This document shows, in pieces, positions 32,639-40,519 of a stretch of DNA of 40,519 bases. The notes beneath the pieces were generated by a model. The model did no database searches. It was not told the DNA's origin and was given only the letters and a program-made list of their open reading frames with translations. Location of the stretch: the NCBI GenBank assembly GCA_023667055.1, contig JAMPAV010000001.1, positions 647,040 to 687,558 of the forward strand, in the 5' to 3' direction. The DNA is from Muribaculum sp. (GTDB taxonomy: Bacteria; Bacteroidota; Bacteroidia; Bacteroidales; Muribaculaceae). Within the stretch, counting starts at the first letter, position 1, and every line of letters begins with the position of its first letter. The position numbers and the translations under genes are program-made.

Positions 32639-33859
32639 ATGGCTGAATCGAATTTTATAGACTATGTAAAGATACTTTGCCGCTCAGGCAAGGGTGGCGC
32701 CGGAAGTCGCCATTATCATCGCGCCAAATATATTCCCAAAGGAGGACCGGACGGAGGCGACGGAGGTCGCGGAGGCCATATCATCCTGCGTGGCAACCGA
32801 CACAAGTGGACTCTTCTCGATTTGCGCTATCAACGCCACATATTCGCCACTGACGGACAAAGTGGCGGTGAAAACCGCTCTCACGGCAAGGACGGAGAAG
32901 ACCGCATCATAGAAGTCCCTGTCGGCACTACAGTCTTTGATGCCGAAACCGGACAATATCTCTGTGAGATAACCCAAGACGGGGAGGAAATAAAACTTCT
33001 AAGGGGCGGCAAGGGTGGCCGGGGAAACGTGCATTTCGCCACTGCCACCAACCGCGCCCCTCGCTATGCACAGCCCGGGCAGCCGGCAATCGAAAAGGAA
33101 GTGGTGCTTGAACTCAAACTCCTTGGCGATGTCGGTCTGGTTGGTTTTCCCAATGCCGGCAAGTCAACCTTGCTGTCGGCGATATCGGCTGCAAAACCCA
33201 AAATTGCCGATTATCCTTTCACGACTATGGAGCCGAGTCTTGGTATCGTCAGCTACCGCAACGGCCAGAGTTTTGTGATGGCCGACATACCGGGTATAAT
33301 TGAAGGAGCAAGTGAGGGAAAAGGTCTGGGTCTCCGGTTCCTTCGCCACATTGAGCGCAATGCGGTCCTTCTCTTTATGGTGCCGGCTGATTCGTCCGAC
33401 ATAAAGAAGGATTATGAGATTCTTTTAAATGAATTGAGACAATTCAATCCCGAACTTATTGACAAGAGTCGTGTGCTTGCCATATCCAAATCAGACATGC
33501 TCGACGATGAATTGCGTGAGGCCATACGTGCGGAGTTGCCGGATGGTGTGCCGGCCGTGTTTATTTCTGCCGTGACCGGCCAAGGTCTCACCGAGCTTAA
33601 AGACCTTCTTTGGAGGGAGATAAATTCTGAAGACAATCTTGCTATATCAACCATCACGCATAGGAATCTCGACCGTCATCACCGCGTGGAGGAAGAAGAT
33701 GAGTTTATCTTCCATCAGGACGACAATGAGGAAGACGACTGGATGCCTGCCACTGATGAGGAGTGGGCTGATGAGTTCTGGGATGAAGAGCAATCTCTCA
33801 ATGACAGTGAAGATGGCAAGGATGCCTGGCGTGGAGCAAAGAAAGGAACCGGGAAATGA
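32639..33859 (+). CDS. obgE: GTPase Obg (CgtA)
   Basis: Essential ribosome-associated GTPase of 406 aa for 50S assembly and growth control. The glycine-rich Obg fold occupies residues 1-155 ([29 protein letters not shown]). The G domain has G1 GFPNAGKST (169-177), switch [11 protein letters not shown]3 [16 protein letters not shown] and G4 SKSD. The C-terminus is a short acidic tail rich in Asp and Glu rather than a full OCT domain. Its stop overlaps the acyltransferase start as ATGA (33856-33859). In many Bacteroidota adk sits directly next to obgE; here the acyltransferase and hpt lie between them. Confidence 0.97.
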   Translation: MAESNFIDYVKILCRSGKGGAGSRHYHRAKYIPKGGPDGGDGGRGGHIILRGNRHKWTLLDLRYQRHIFATDGQSGGENRSHGKDGEDRIIEVPVGTTVFDAETGQYLCEITQDGEEIKLLRGGKGGRGNVHFATATNRAPRYAQPGQPAIEKEVVLELKLLGDVGLVGFPNAGKSTLLSAISAAKPKIADYPFTTMEPSLGIVSYRNGQSFVMADIPGIIEGASEGKGLGLRFLRHIERNAVLLFMVPADSSDIKKDYEILLNELRQFNPELIDKSRVLAISKSDMLDDELREAIRAELPDGVPAVFISAVTGQGLTELKDLLWREINSEDNLAISTITHRNLDRHHRVEEEDEFIFHQDDNEEDDWMPATDEEWADEFWDEEQSLNDSEDGKDAWRGAKKGTGK

Positions 33860-34764
33860 GAAGGGAGTCTTCAGTTGTCAGTTGTCAGTTGTCAGCCGGG
33901 GATGGTCATGAAAGCAAGAAAAGAAGTCTGTTGCAACTTGACATTGAGGGAATTCTGAAGAAAAGGATTCCAAAAGACAAGGAAAGGTATATTCCCAATT
34001 TCCTCTACAGATTTCTTGCCGGCTTCATACATCAGGCTGAACTCAACGAAATGCTTCGTGTCGGGTACCCATCGACCGGCAGTGAGTTCGCTCATAAGGT
34101 GCTTGAATATCTGGATATAACCGTGGAGGTGGAGGGCGAGGAAAATCTCCCTCCTCTTGGTCAGCGCACTGTGTTCGCATGCAACCATCCTTTAGGTGGA
34201 CTTGATGGTATAGCACTGATAGATGTGCTTGGAAGTTATTACGGTGATGACAACATACGGTTTATGGTCAACGATCTGCTGATGAATGTGGAGCCTCTGA
34301 GAAATGTGTTTATTCCCATCAATAAATATGGAAGCCAGGCGAGGACATCGGTGGATATAATCAACAAGGAATATGCCTCCGACAAGGAGATGGTGGTCTT
34401 TCCGGCAGGATTGGTATCTCGTCTGCAAGACGATGGCCAGGTGGAGGACCTGACTTGGCAAAAGGCTTTTGTGGTCAAGGCATTTGAATATGACAGAGAC
34501 ATTGTCCCTGTCCGTTTTGTGGCGCTAAACCGCAAACGGTTTTATCGTGTGGCCCGTTGGCGCAAGAAACTGGGCATAAAGGTCAATCTGGAGCAATCCA
34601 CTCTTCCGTCCGAGCTTTGTGCTGCAAGAGGGAAAAATTTTAAGGTTATCATCGGCACTCCCGTCAAAATCCGGGAACTGAGAGCCGCCAAGATGCCGCA
34701 TGTACGCGCAGCCGCCTACATCCGCGACCTCGTCTATAAGTTGCGAAAACCCGAAAAACTCTGA
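33856..34764 (+). CDS. PlsC-like acyltransferase
   Basis: A 302-aa glycerolipid-acyltransferase-like protein. The catalytic block is NHPLGGLDG (N110-G118), where the usual HX4D spacing is HX5D (His111, Asp117), an arrangement I believe is typical of this Bacteroidota branch. The acceptor/CoA motif FPAGLVSR replaces FPEGTRS. Homology begins around [13 protein letters not shown] (residue 25 on); the first 20 residues come from the spacer repeat CAGTTGT (33872-33895) and look non-native. ATG 33856 overlaps the obgE stop, so coupled initiation is likely, but TTG 33931 is an alternative start that would remove the repeat-derived part. It probably acylates a membrane lipid; the substrate is unknown. 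Confidence 0.8.
   Translation: MRRESSVVSCQLSAGDGHESKKRSLLQLDIEGILKKRIPKDKERYIPNFLYRFLAGFIHQAELNEMLRVGYPSTGSEFAHKVLEYLDITVEVEGEENLPPLGQRTVFACNHPLGGLDGIALIDVLGSYYGDDNIRFMVNDLLMNVEPLRNVFIPINKYGSQARTSVDIINKEYASDKEMVVFPAGLVSRLQDDGQVEDLTWQKAFVVKAFEYDRDIVPVRFVALNRKRFYRVARWRKKLGIKVNLEQSTLPSELCAARGKNFKVIIGTPVKIRELRAAKMPHVRAAAYIRDLVYKLRKPEKL
33872..33895. repeat. CAGTTGT heptamer repeat within coding start
   Basis: Three exact CAGTTGT units plus CAG lie in frame six codons into the acyltransferase gene. Adding or losing one heptamer would shift the frame for translation from ATG 33856. The same core occurs on the opposite strand at 12859-12886. Confidence 0.9.
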
Positions 34765-34814
34765 GGGGGATGGATTTGTTTGAACTCTAAACTTGTCAGT
34801 TGGCTCTACATTAT

Positions 34815-34845
34815 TTTGTCATGTCGTGTTTTTTTTGTATCTTTG
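34815..34845 (+). promoter_or_regulatory. Predicted hpt-adk-gyrB promoter
   Basis: TTTG at 34815-34818, a 19-base spacer and TATCTTTG at 34838-34845 match the Bacteroidota consensus very well. The leader to ATG 34862 would be about 12 nt. It is the only strong promoter seen before hpt, adk and gyrB. Confidence 0.8.
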
Positions 34846-34861
34846 CAGAAACTATTGAGAT

Positions 34862-35413
34862 ATGCAAAACGAGAAGCAAATTGTAGTAGATGGCCTGACC
34901 TTTGTGCCATACCTGACCCACGAGGAAATAGAGCAGCAGGTGAAGAGAGTGGCCTTTGAGATAGCCCGAGACTATGAGGGCAAGAAGCCTCATTTCCTAT
35001 GCGTGCTGACGGGTGCATTTGTATTCGCATCCGACCTGTTGCGTGCCACCGGACTCAACGACGCGAAGATCTCCTTCATCAGATACAAATCATACGAAGG
35101 TACATCCACCACCGGCACAGTGAAGCAGATCATAGGATTGCCGGAAGGCATTGAGGGTGAGGATGTCGTGATTATAGAGGATATAGTCGATACCGGACTC
35201 ACAGCGGTGCGTATGGTCGAAGACCTGAAGCAGAAGAAACCCGCATCTGTGAAATTCGCCACTTTGCTTTATAAGCCGGAAAGCAGCCAGACCGGTTTTA
35301 CACCCGACTACATCGCATTCAACATCCCACCGAAATTCATAATCGGATACGGACTCGACCTTGATGGAAAGGCTCGTAATATTCCGGATATTTATGTTAT
35401 AAAAGAAGATTAG
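34862..35413 (+). CDS. hpt: Hypoxanthine phosphoribosyltransferase
   Basis: Purine salvage enzyme making IMP or GMP from hypoxanthine or guanine and PRPP. The 183-aa product has the PRPP motif VVIIEDIVDTGLTAV (from Val102, with Glu106-Asp107 and Asp110-Thr111), the N-terminal VDGLTFVPYLTHEEIE and the flexible loop around FIRYKSYEGTSTTG. It is the first gene of a tight set, 13 bases before adk. Confidence 0.95.
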   Translation: MQNEKQIVVDGLTFVPYLTHEEIEQQVKRVAFEIARDYEGKKPHFLCVLTGAFVFASDLLRATGLNDAKISFIRYKSYEGTSTTGTVKQIIGLPEGIEGEDVVIIEDIVDTGLTAVRMVEDLKQKKPASVKFATLLYKPESSQTGFTPDYIAFNIPPKFIIGYGLDLDGKARNIPDIYVIKED

Positions 35414-35426
35414 CAATCAATATATT

Positions 35427-36008
35427 ATGTTAAACTTGGTATTGTTTGGCGCCCCTGGCAGCGGCAAGGGCACTCAAAGTGAAAAATTAATTGAGAAATA
35501 CGGACTGCACCATATATCCACAGGCGAAGTCCTCCGCAAACACATCAAAGAGGGCAGTGAACTCGGTAAAACTGCTGCCTCTTATATCAGCAAGGGACAA
35601 CTGATTCCCGATGATCTTATGATCGACATTCTTCGGGACGAATTGGAAAAGATTATCAAGGATTCAAAGGGGGTAATCTTCGACGGTTTCCCACGTACAA
35701 TTCCACAGGCTGAGGCACTTGAGAAAATGCTCGAGGAAATGGGTGTGGAGCTCCATGGTGTGGTGGGTCTTGAGGTGCCGGAGGCTGAACTGGTGGAACG
35801 TATGCTCCAGAGAGGTAAGCAAACCGGTAGAGCCGATGACAACGTGGAGACCATCAACAACCGACTGAGAGTGTATCACAACCAGACCGAACCGCTCAAG
35901 GAGCATTACAAGGGAAAAGGGAAATATATGCAAATCAATGGACTTGGCAGTATTGATGATATTTTCTCCGACATAACCGGTCAAATTGAAAAACACTCCA
36001 AAAAATAA
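35427..36008 (+). CDS. adk: Adenylate kinase
   Basis: Interconverts 2 ADP and ATP plus AMP. The 193-aa protein begins with MLNLVLFGAPGSGKGTQ, the P-loop (G8-T16). AMP-side residues are in HHISTGEVLRKHI, and IFDGFPRTIPQAEAL is the signature block. It is the short form without the zinc-binding LID insertion (RGKQTGRADDN directly follows). It lies between hpt and gyrB. Confidence 0.96.
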   Translation: MLNLVLFGAPGSGKGTQSEKLIEKYGLHHISTGEVLRKHIKEGSELGKTAASYISKGQLIPDDLMIDILRDELEKIIKDSKGVIFDGFPRTIPQAEALEKMLEEMGVELHGVVGLEVPEAELVERMLQRGKQTGRADDNVETINNRLRVYHNQTEPLKEHYKGKGKYMQINGLGSIDDIFSDITGQIEKHSKK

Positions 36009-36020
36009 CTCATTCAGCAG

Positions 36021-37997
36021 ATGACAGAAGAAGAACTTAACATAGAGCAGGAACAAAAGAAGGAATACGCTGCGGACAACATCCAGGTGCTTGAGGGCCT
36101 GGAAGCTGTGCGCAAACGCCCGGCGATGTACATTGGTGACATTTCTGGTCGTGGTCTTCACCACCTTGTGTATGAGGTGGTAGATAACTCCATTGATGAG
36201 GCCCTTGCGGGTTTTGCATCCCATATAGAGGTCACAATACTGGAAGACAACTCCATAAAGGTAGTCGATAACGGACGTGGTATTCCGGTAGATATGCATG
36301 AGAAAATGCACAAACCGGCCCTTGAGGTGGTGCTCACAGTGCTTCATGCCGGTGGCAAATTCGACAAGGGTTCCTATAAGGTGTCCGGTGGCCTTCACGG
36401 TGTGGGCGTCAGCTGTGTCAACGCGCTTTCCGACTATCTGCGTGCGGAAATACACCGCGATGGCAAAATCCACATGCAGGAATATGCCTACGGCAAACCG
36501 ACATCGGAACTTTGCGTAATAGGCGATACCGACCATACAGGCACCACCATCATATTCCATCCGGATGCAAGCATCTTCACCGAGACAGTGTATGACTATG
36601 AGACTCTTGCCAACCGACTTAGGGATCTCGCGTATCTCAACGCAGGAATCACATTGACACTTACCGACCTTAGGTTTCGTGATGAGAATGGCAACCCTCG
36701 TAGCGACCGTTTCCATAGTGACGAGGGGCTTAAGGAGTTTGTGCGCTATATCGACCAAGGCAAGGAACCTCTTATCGAGGACATTATTGACTTGAAGACC
36801 GAACGCAATGGAGTGCCGGTGGAAGTCGCTATGACTTACAACACGTCCTTTAATGAAAATATATATTCTTACGTAAACAACATCAATACGATAGAGGGTG
36901 GTACACACCTCACAGGGTTCCGCCGCGGACTTACATCAACCCTTAAGAAGTATGCTGACGACAATCATTTGCTCGACAAGCTTAAGATAGAGCTTTCAAA
37001 AGATGATTTCCGTGACGGGCTGACAGCTGTGGTGTCGGTGAAAGTAGCAGAGCCACAGTTTGAGGGTCAGACCAAGACAAAGCTTGGCAACAATGATGTG
37101 ATGGGTGTGGTCCAGACAGCTGTGAGCGAGGCGCTTCGCAATTATCTTGAGGAGCATCCGAAGCAGGCTCGTGCCATTGTTGACAAGGTTATGTTGGCCG
37201 CTCAGGCGCGTCATGCTGCCTACAATGCACGAATGAAGGTGCAGAGAAAGACACCGCTTGGCGGTGCCGGGCTACCGGGTAAACTTGCCGATTGCAAGAG
37301 CCGTGATGCAGTGGAATGTGAACTTTTCCTCGTCGAGGGTGACTCTGCAGGTGGCAGTGCTAAGCAGGGCCGCAATCCAAACTATCAGGCCATTCTTCCT
37401 CTGCGAGGCAAGATTCTCAATGTGGAGAAAGCGATGGAGCACAAGGTGTTTGAATCGGAGGAGATTGTCAACATGTTTAAGGCTCTCGGCGTGACAATCG
37501 GAACCGAGGAGGATTCTAAGGAACCTAACGTGTCGAAGCTTCGCTATCACAAGATAATCATCATGACCGATGCCGATGTGGATGGTGCTCATATCGCGAC
37601 TTTGCTAATGACATTTTTCTTCCGCAAGATTCGTCCGATTATCGACAACGGTTATCTGTATATTGCCACTCCACCGCTCTATAAATGCACATTGAAAGGG
37701 AAGAAGAGTGTGTTTGAATATGCATGGACCGACCAGCAGGTGCAGTCGTTCGTTGACAGGGTCTGCGGCGGACAGCGCAACAAACTTGACATACAGCGAT
37801 ACAAAGGTCTTGGAGAGATGAACCCCGAACAGCTTTGGGAAACAACAATGGACCCGGAGAATCGTATGCTAAAGAAGGTTACGCTGACTGATGCCGCAAG
37901 TGCCGACCACACATTCTCAATCCTTATGGGTGAGGAAGTCGGGCCTCGCCGCGATTTCATTGAGGAACATGCCACATACGCTAACATCGACACCTGA
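36021..37997 (+). CDS. gyrB: DNA gyrase subunit B
   Basis: ATPase subunit of gyrase, which introduces negative supercoils with GyrA. The 658-aa protein has the GHKL ATPase site (EVVDNSIDEALAG, VVDNGRGIPV, GLHGVGVSCVNALS), the transducer, and the Toprim domain with LVEGDSAGGSAKQGRN, LPLRGKILNVEKA and the metal-binding MTDADVDGAHIATL. It lacks the proteobacterial insertion and matches the short gyrase B length. It is the last gene of hpt-adk-gyrB, 12 bases after adk, and ends at a hairpin shared with the convergent OmpA gene. gyrA is not in the window. Confidence 0.98.
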   Translation: MTEEELNIEQEQKKEYAADNIQVLEGLEAVRKRPAMYIGDISGRGLHHLVYEVVDNSIDEALAGFASHIEVTILEDNSIKVVDNGRGIPVDMHEKMHKPALEVVLTVLHAGGKFDKGSYKVSGGLHGVGVSCVNALSDYLRAEIHRDGKIHMQEYAYGKPTSELCVIGDTDHTGTTIIFHPDASIFTETVYDYETLANRLRDLAYLNAGITLTLTDLRFRDENGNPRSDRFHSDEGLKEFVRYIDQGKEPLIEDIIDLKTERNGVPVEVAMTYNTSFNENIYSYVNNINTIEGGTHLTGFRRGLTSTLKKYADDNHLLDKLKIELSKDDFRDGLTAVVSVKVAEPQFEGQTKTKLGNNDVMGVVQTAVSEALRNYLEEHPKQARAIVDKVMLAAQARHAAYNARMKVQRKTPLGGAGLPGKLADCKSRDAVECELFLVEGDSAGGSAKQGRNPNYQAILPLRGKILNVEKAMEHKVFESEEIVNMFKALGVTIGTEEDSKEPNVSKLRYHKIIIMTDADVDGAHIATLLMTFFFRKIRPIIDNGYLYIATPPLYKCTLKGKKSVFEYAWTDQQVQSFVDRVCGGQRNKLDIQRYKGLGEMNPEQLWETTMDPENRMLKKVTLTDAASADHTFSILMGEEVGPRRDFIEEHATYANIDT

Positions 37998-38048
37998 TCA
38001 TTGTCGGGGGCTTAGCTTACGAAGTATTTGTGCGATACCTATAACTAT

Positions 38049-38086
38049 GAATCCTGTCTCATGCTTTCAAGCGTAAGGCAGGATTC
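38049..38086. terminator. Hairpin between convergent gyrB and OmpA-like genes
   Basis: Arms GAATCCTGTCT and AGGCAGGATTC (one G-U) enclose a 16-base loop that itself holds a GCTT/AAGC stem. The flanks are AT-rich but have only short T runs. Its position suggests a two-way terminator. Confidence 0.65.
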
Positions 38087-38110
38087 TTATAGTTGAATTA
38101 TTTAAGAAAT

Positions 38111-40114
38111 TCAGAGAAGCTCGAAGTCGGTGTCGATGGCTGTCACCTGAAATTCGGTGCGGCGGTTGATCTGGTCTGCCGCCTCCTGGTCCTCTTCCGA
38201 AAGGGTTTCTATGAATTCTGGTGTAAGTGTCACTCCTTCCTCAAACTGTGGATATTCCTTGTTGATGCGTTTTGTGATGGTCTTCGGCCGGCTCTTGCCA
38301 TATCCCACCCATGTCAGGCGCGACGGATTAATACCCTTCTCCACAAGATAATCCACCACACTCTTGGCGCGGCGGTCGGAGAGGTCGATGTTGTATTCCT
38401 CACTTCCCTTGCGGTCGGTGTGTGCGCTCATTTCGATGCTTACGTTGGGGTTGTCTTCGAGCATCACGGCAATCTCGTCAAGGGCTTCTTTCGATTCCGG
38501 TCGCAAGGAGGCCTTGTCGAAATCGTAAAAGATATTTTCCACCACACTCGGTTTGCTGATTGATGCAAGTATGAAGTCGATGCCATATTCGGCGTCTTCC
38601 TCCGCGCTGTCGCTCTCAAACTCAACCTTCTGATTCAGATAACCCTTTGCTCCGGCAAGCATCACATACTTCACTCCCCTTTGCAGGTTGAACTTGAAAC
38701 TGCCGTCATCACGCGCCACCTCCTTCTGGTTGGAGCCATCGTTGCCGACAATCCTGATTATGGCGTTAGGCACCGGCTCGTCATCCTTATCTACCACCCA
38801 TCCGGCGATACTTATCTTAAGGTCGGGAAGTATGAAGGAATAGATATGGTCGTAGCCGCGACCGTCGTTTCGGTTGCTGCTGAAGAATCCGGATTCTCCG
38901 GGTCCGAAGGTGATTCCGAAGTCGTCGCTCATTGAGTTGATTGGCATTCCAAGGTTATCCACACTCCATCGGTCGCCGGTGGAGTTGAGCCGGGCCTTGA
39001 AGATGTCAAGGCCACCGAAGCCGGGATGTCCGTCGCTGGAGAAATAAAGCAGAGAGTCAGAGCGTACGTAAGGGAACGACTCATTGCCCGTAGTGTTGAT
39101 CTGTGGCCCGAGATTTTCGAGCGACCCTCCTCGTTCCTGCAGGTTGATGCGCCATATATCAAGGCCTCCATAGCCGCCGGGCATGTCGGAAGTGAAGTAG
39201 AGGTATGTTCCGTCGGGCGATACAGCCGGATGTCCCACGGCTGTCACCGTGTCGTTTAGAATCTCGAATTTTTGTGCTGCGCTCCATGAGGCCTCGCTGC
39301 GTCTCGACGTGTATATCTCCACTGATGTGGATGAGGTTTCGGAGCGTTTCGCCACGGTGAGATACATTGTCTGTCCGTCGGGCGAGAAAGACACAATCCC
39401 TTCGTCGGCATCGGTGTTCAGTTCCCCTTCCACCGGTTCCGGGCGTTGCCATTCACCCTTTTCGTTTTTCTTGGAAAACCAGATGTCCCCTTTTTTCATT
39501 CCGGTGATTTCCGATTTGTTTTCACCGGTGGCTTTTTCGTTGGTTGTGGTGAAATATAGGGTGTTGAATTCCTTGTCGCCATACATCGGGGCGAAGTCGG
39601 AGCGGCGGGAGTTGAACAGTTTTGACTGTTTGACGATATATCGGCTCGGGTCATTGCCTTTGGCTGCTATTGCGAGTTCGCAGCCTCGTATTCCGGTACG
39701 CGCTATCTTGTCGTCGGGTTGCCATTCGAGATATGTCTGATATTCCTTGATGGCCTGCGGATATTTTCCGCTTGCCTGGAGCATTTGTCCGAGCTTGAGA
39801 AAAACCGTTGAGTCGGGATATTCATATCTTACGGCATTCTGATATGATGCGGCAGCGTTGGCTGGCCGGTTTAGTTTCTGATAGCAGGTGCCGAGTTTAT
39901 ATGCCACCTCTCCGCGAAGCGGACGTTCCTCGCGTTTGGTCAACTTGTTGTAAATCTTCCGGTACATTTTGGAGGCATCGAAATACTCTCCTCTGGCAAG
40001 GGTGTCGTCGGCATCGGTCAGTTTCACTGACTTACACCCCGGAAGAATGGCCATGACAGTTACCATAGCCAACAAAGACAATATATATGTAAAGCGTTTT
40101 TTACTCATTCCCAT
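38111..40114 (-). CDS. TPR/PD40/OmpA outer-membrane lipoprotein (PorE-like)
   Basis: A 667-aa lipoprotein with lipobox LPGC (Cys27 from the first ATG, Cys25 from the internal ATG at 40108). Domains in order: TPR-like helices about 40-150 (VAYKLGTCYQKLNRPANAA, LKLGQMLQASGKYPQAI), a PD40/WD40-like beta propeller about 165-420 with repeated FSPDGQTMYLT- and SPDGTYLYFTSD-type blades, a carboxypeptidase-regulatory-like domain about 435-510 (ISIAGWVVDKDDEPVPNA) and an OmpA C-terminal peptidoglycan-binding domain from about 525 (NVSIEMSAHTDRKGSEEYN, NIDLSDRRAKSVVDYL). This is the architecture and length of PorE of the type IX secretion system, but non-T9SS relatives with the same layout are common, so only the architecture is claimed. 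No T9SS neighbours are visible. Confidence 0.88.
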   Translation of the reverse strand: MGMSKKRFTYILSLLAMVTVMAILPGCKSVKLTDADDTLARGEYFDASKMYRKIYNKLTKREERPLRGEVAYKLGTCYQKLNRPANAAASYQNAVRYEYPDSTVFLKLGQMLQASGKYPQAIKEYQTYLEWQPDDKIARTGIRGCELAIAAKGNDPSRYIVKQSKLFNSRRSDFAPMYGDKEFNTLYFTTTNEKATGENKSEITGMKKGDIWFSKKNEKGEWQRPEPVEGELNTDADEGIVSFSPDGQTMYLTVAKRSETSSTSVEIYTSRRSEASWSAAQKFEILNDTVTAVGHPAVSPDGTYLYFTSDMPGGYGGLDIWRINLQERGGSLENLGPQINTTGNESFPYVRSDSLLYFSSDGHPGFGGLDIFKARLNSTGDRWSVDNLGMPINSMSDDFGITFGPGESGFFSSNRNDGRGYDHIYSFILPDLKISIAGWVVDKDDEPVPNAIIRIVGNDGSNQKEVARDDGSFKFNLQRGVKYVMLAGAKGYLNQKVEFESDSAEEDAEYGIDFILASISKPSVVENIFYDFDKASLRPESKEALDEIAVMLEDNPNVSIEMSAHTDRKGSEEYNIDLSDRRAKSVVDYLVEKGINPSRLTWVGYGKSRPKTITKRINKEYPQFEEGVTLTPEFIETLSEEDQEAADQINRRTEFQVTAIDTDFELL

Positions 40115-40149
40115 AGCAATAAAACGCCAAAAAACTCTCTTTTATTGTA

Positions 40150-40178
40150 CAAAGAAAAAACTGTTGTATCGTCTTCAA
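40150..40178 (-). promoter_or_regulatory. Possible promoter of the OmpA-like gene
   Basis: On the minus strand TTG (40178-40176), an 18-base spacer and TTTCTTTG (40157-40150) resemble the Bacteroidota -33/-7 pair, with T in place of A at the second position of the -7 box. The leader would be about 30 nt. Confidence 0.4.
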
Positions 40179-40180
40179 TT

Positions 40181-40519
40181 CTGTTTATAGTGCACGCACA
40201 AAGTAATTGTGCATTTTGATTGCCGAATCAAATTCCGCATCCATCGGCTTCCATCCGAGATTTCGCTGAGCTGCGTTTGAGGTCGAATCTTTTCTATCCA
40301 TTACGTGAATAGATTTAAAACCGAAACTTAAGTTTTTTATTCACGGAGACATTGGTGCGCGCGACGTTCCGTGACCATTCTGATCCCGACAGGGATTACA
40401 GTTCCTAAACCGAAGGCTGGTTCCCCATTCCGTAAGCGAAGAAAGTTCCGTGCGAGTTCTGTGGCGGCCTTTGGCCCGTTCTGTGCCGGTTCCGTGATTC
40501 CCACGCCGAAGCAGAATTT
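40181..40519. other. Gene-free right end with short repeats
   Basis: No coding region, RNA gene or familiar element was recognised. From about 40366 on there are five copies of GTTCCGTG or GTTCTGTG (40366, 40445, 40456, 40478, 40489) with short palindromes between them (ATCCC-GACA-GGGAT at 40383-40396, GGCC-TTT-GGCC at 40466-40476). The stretch runs off the window. Confidence 0.6.

Noticed and set aside
35664..36908. A 414-codon open frame on the minus strand across adk and gyrB
   Set aside because: It is antisense to two certain genes, its translation has no recognisable domain, and it reflects codon bias of the genes on the other strand.
38093..38563. A 156-codon plus-strand open frame over the OmpA domain
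   Set aside because: It is the antisense of a well-conserved OmpA C-terminal domain.
40181..40519. A truncated gene or mobile element at the right edge
   Set aside because: No long frame, terminal repeat pair or transposase motif is visible; only short repeats can be supported.

Overview
The window is a gene-dense stretch of chromosome from a member of the Bacteroidales, most likely Muribaculaceae or a near relative. The order follows from recurrent Bacteroidota -7 boxes of the TAnnTTTG type (in front of topA, yidC, tRNA-Pro, greA, recO, hpt and others), near absence of Shine-Dalgarno sequences, a lipidated BamA/TamA-type outer-membrane protein, a bacterial GH3 protein and a TPR/PD40/OmpA lipoprotein. 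The family is a guess from gene content. No phage, insertion sequence, integron or CRISPR was seen. Almost everything is housekeeping, and the unusual material lies in the spacers and leaders.

Layout. 1-6.6 kb, plus strand: topA, prfB, xseA, a phosphoglycolate-phosphatase-like HAD gene, rnpA and yidD. 6.6-12.8 kb: an envelope block with a GH3-family acyl-acid amide synthetase, a TamL-like lipidated outer-membrane protein and the inner-membrane insertase yidC. 12.9-17.6 kb: a membrane ferredoxin-like protein, a secreted alpha/beta hydrolase, then thyA-folA-GT4 as an overlapping set. 17.7 kb: tRNA-Pro(UGG) with its own promoter and terminator. 17.9-21.0 kb: an RNA cytosine methyltransferase on minus, divergent from an RsmI-like methyltransferase and a WalJ-like hydrolase. 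21.1-25.4 kb: mtaB, a GT2 glycosyltransferase, surE, greA and a HIT protein, closed by a terminator. 25.5-32.6 kb: two acyl-CoA-ligase-like genes flanking ugd (minus) and recO, then a CBS-nucleotidyltransferase. 32.6-38.0 kb: obgE and an acyltransferase, then hpt-adk-gyrB. 38.1-40.1 kb: a PorE-like OmpA lipoprotein on minus. The last 0.4 kb has no gene.

How the genes fit together: translation and RNA maturation (prfB, rnpA, mtaB, two methyltransferases, obgE, greA), DNA topology and repair (topA, gyrB, xseA, recO), nucleotides (thyA, folA, hpt, adk), envelope assembly and lipids (yidD, TamL-like, yidC, GH3, acyl ligases, acyltransferase, OmpA) and surface polysaccharide (GT4, GT2, ugd, nucleotidyltransferase).

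The best candidates for something undescribed are: a hairpin family with a shared core and compensatory changes (27-50, 2541-2564, possibly 27243-27277); a telomere-like TAACCCC tract able to form a G-quadruplex at the topA stop codon; a consensus promoter followed about 40 nt later by a strong terminator upstream of recO, predicting a ~75-nt RNA or attenuator; a symmetric, almost leaderless divergent promoter; a heptamer repeat inside the start of the acyltransferase gene; and a motif on an 11-nt register at the right edge. No complete novel multi-gene system was recognised.
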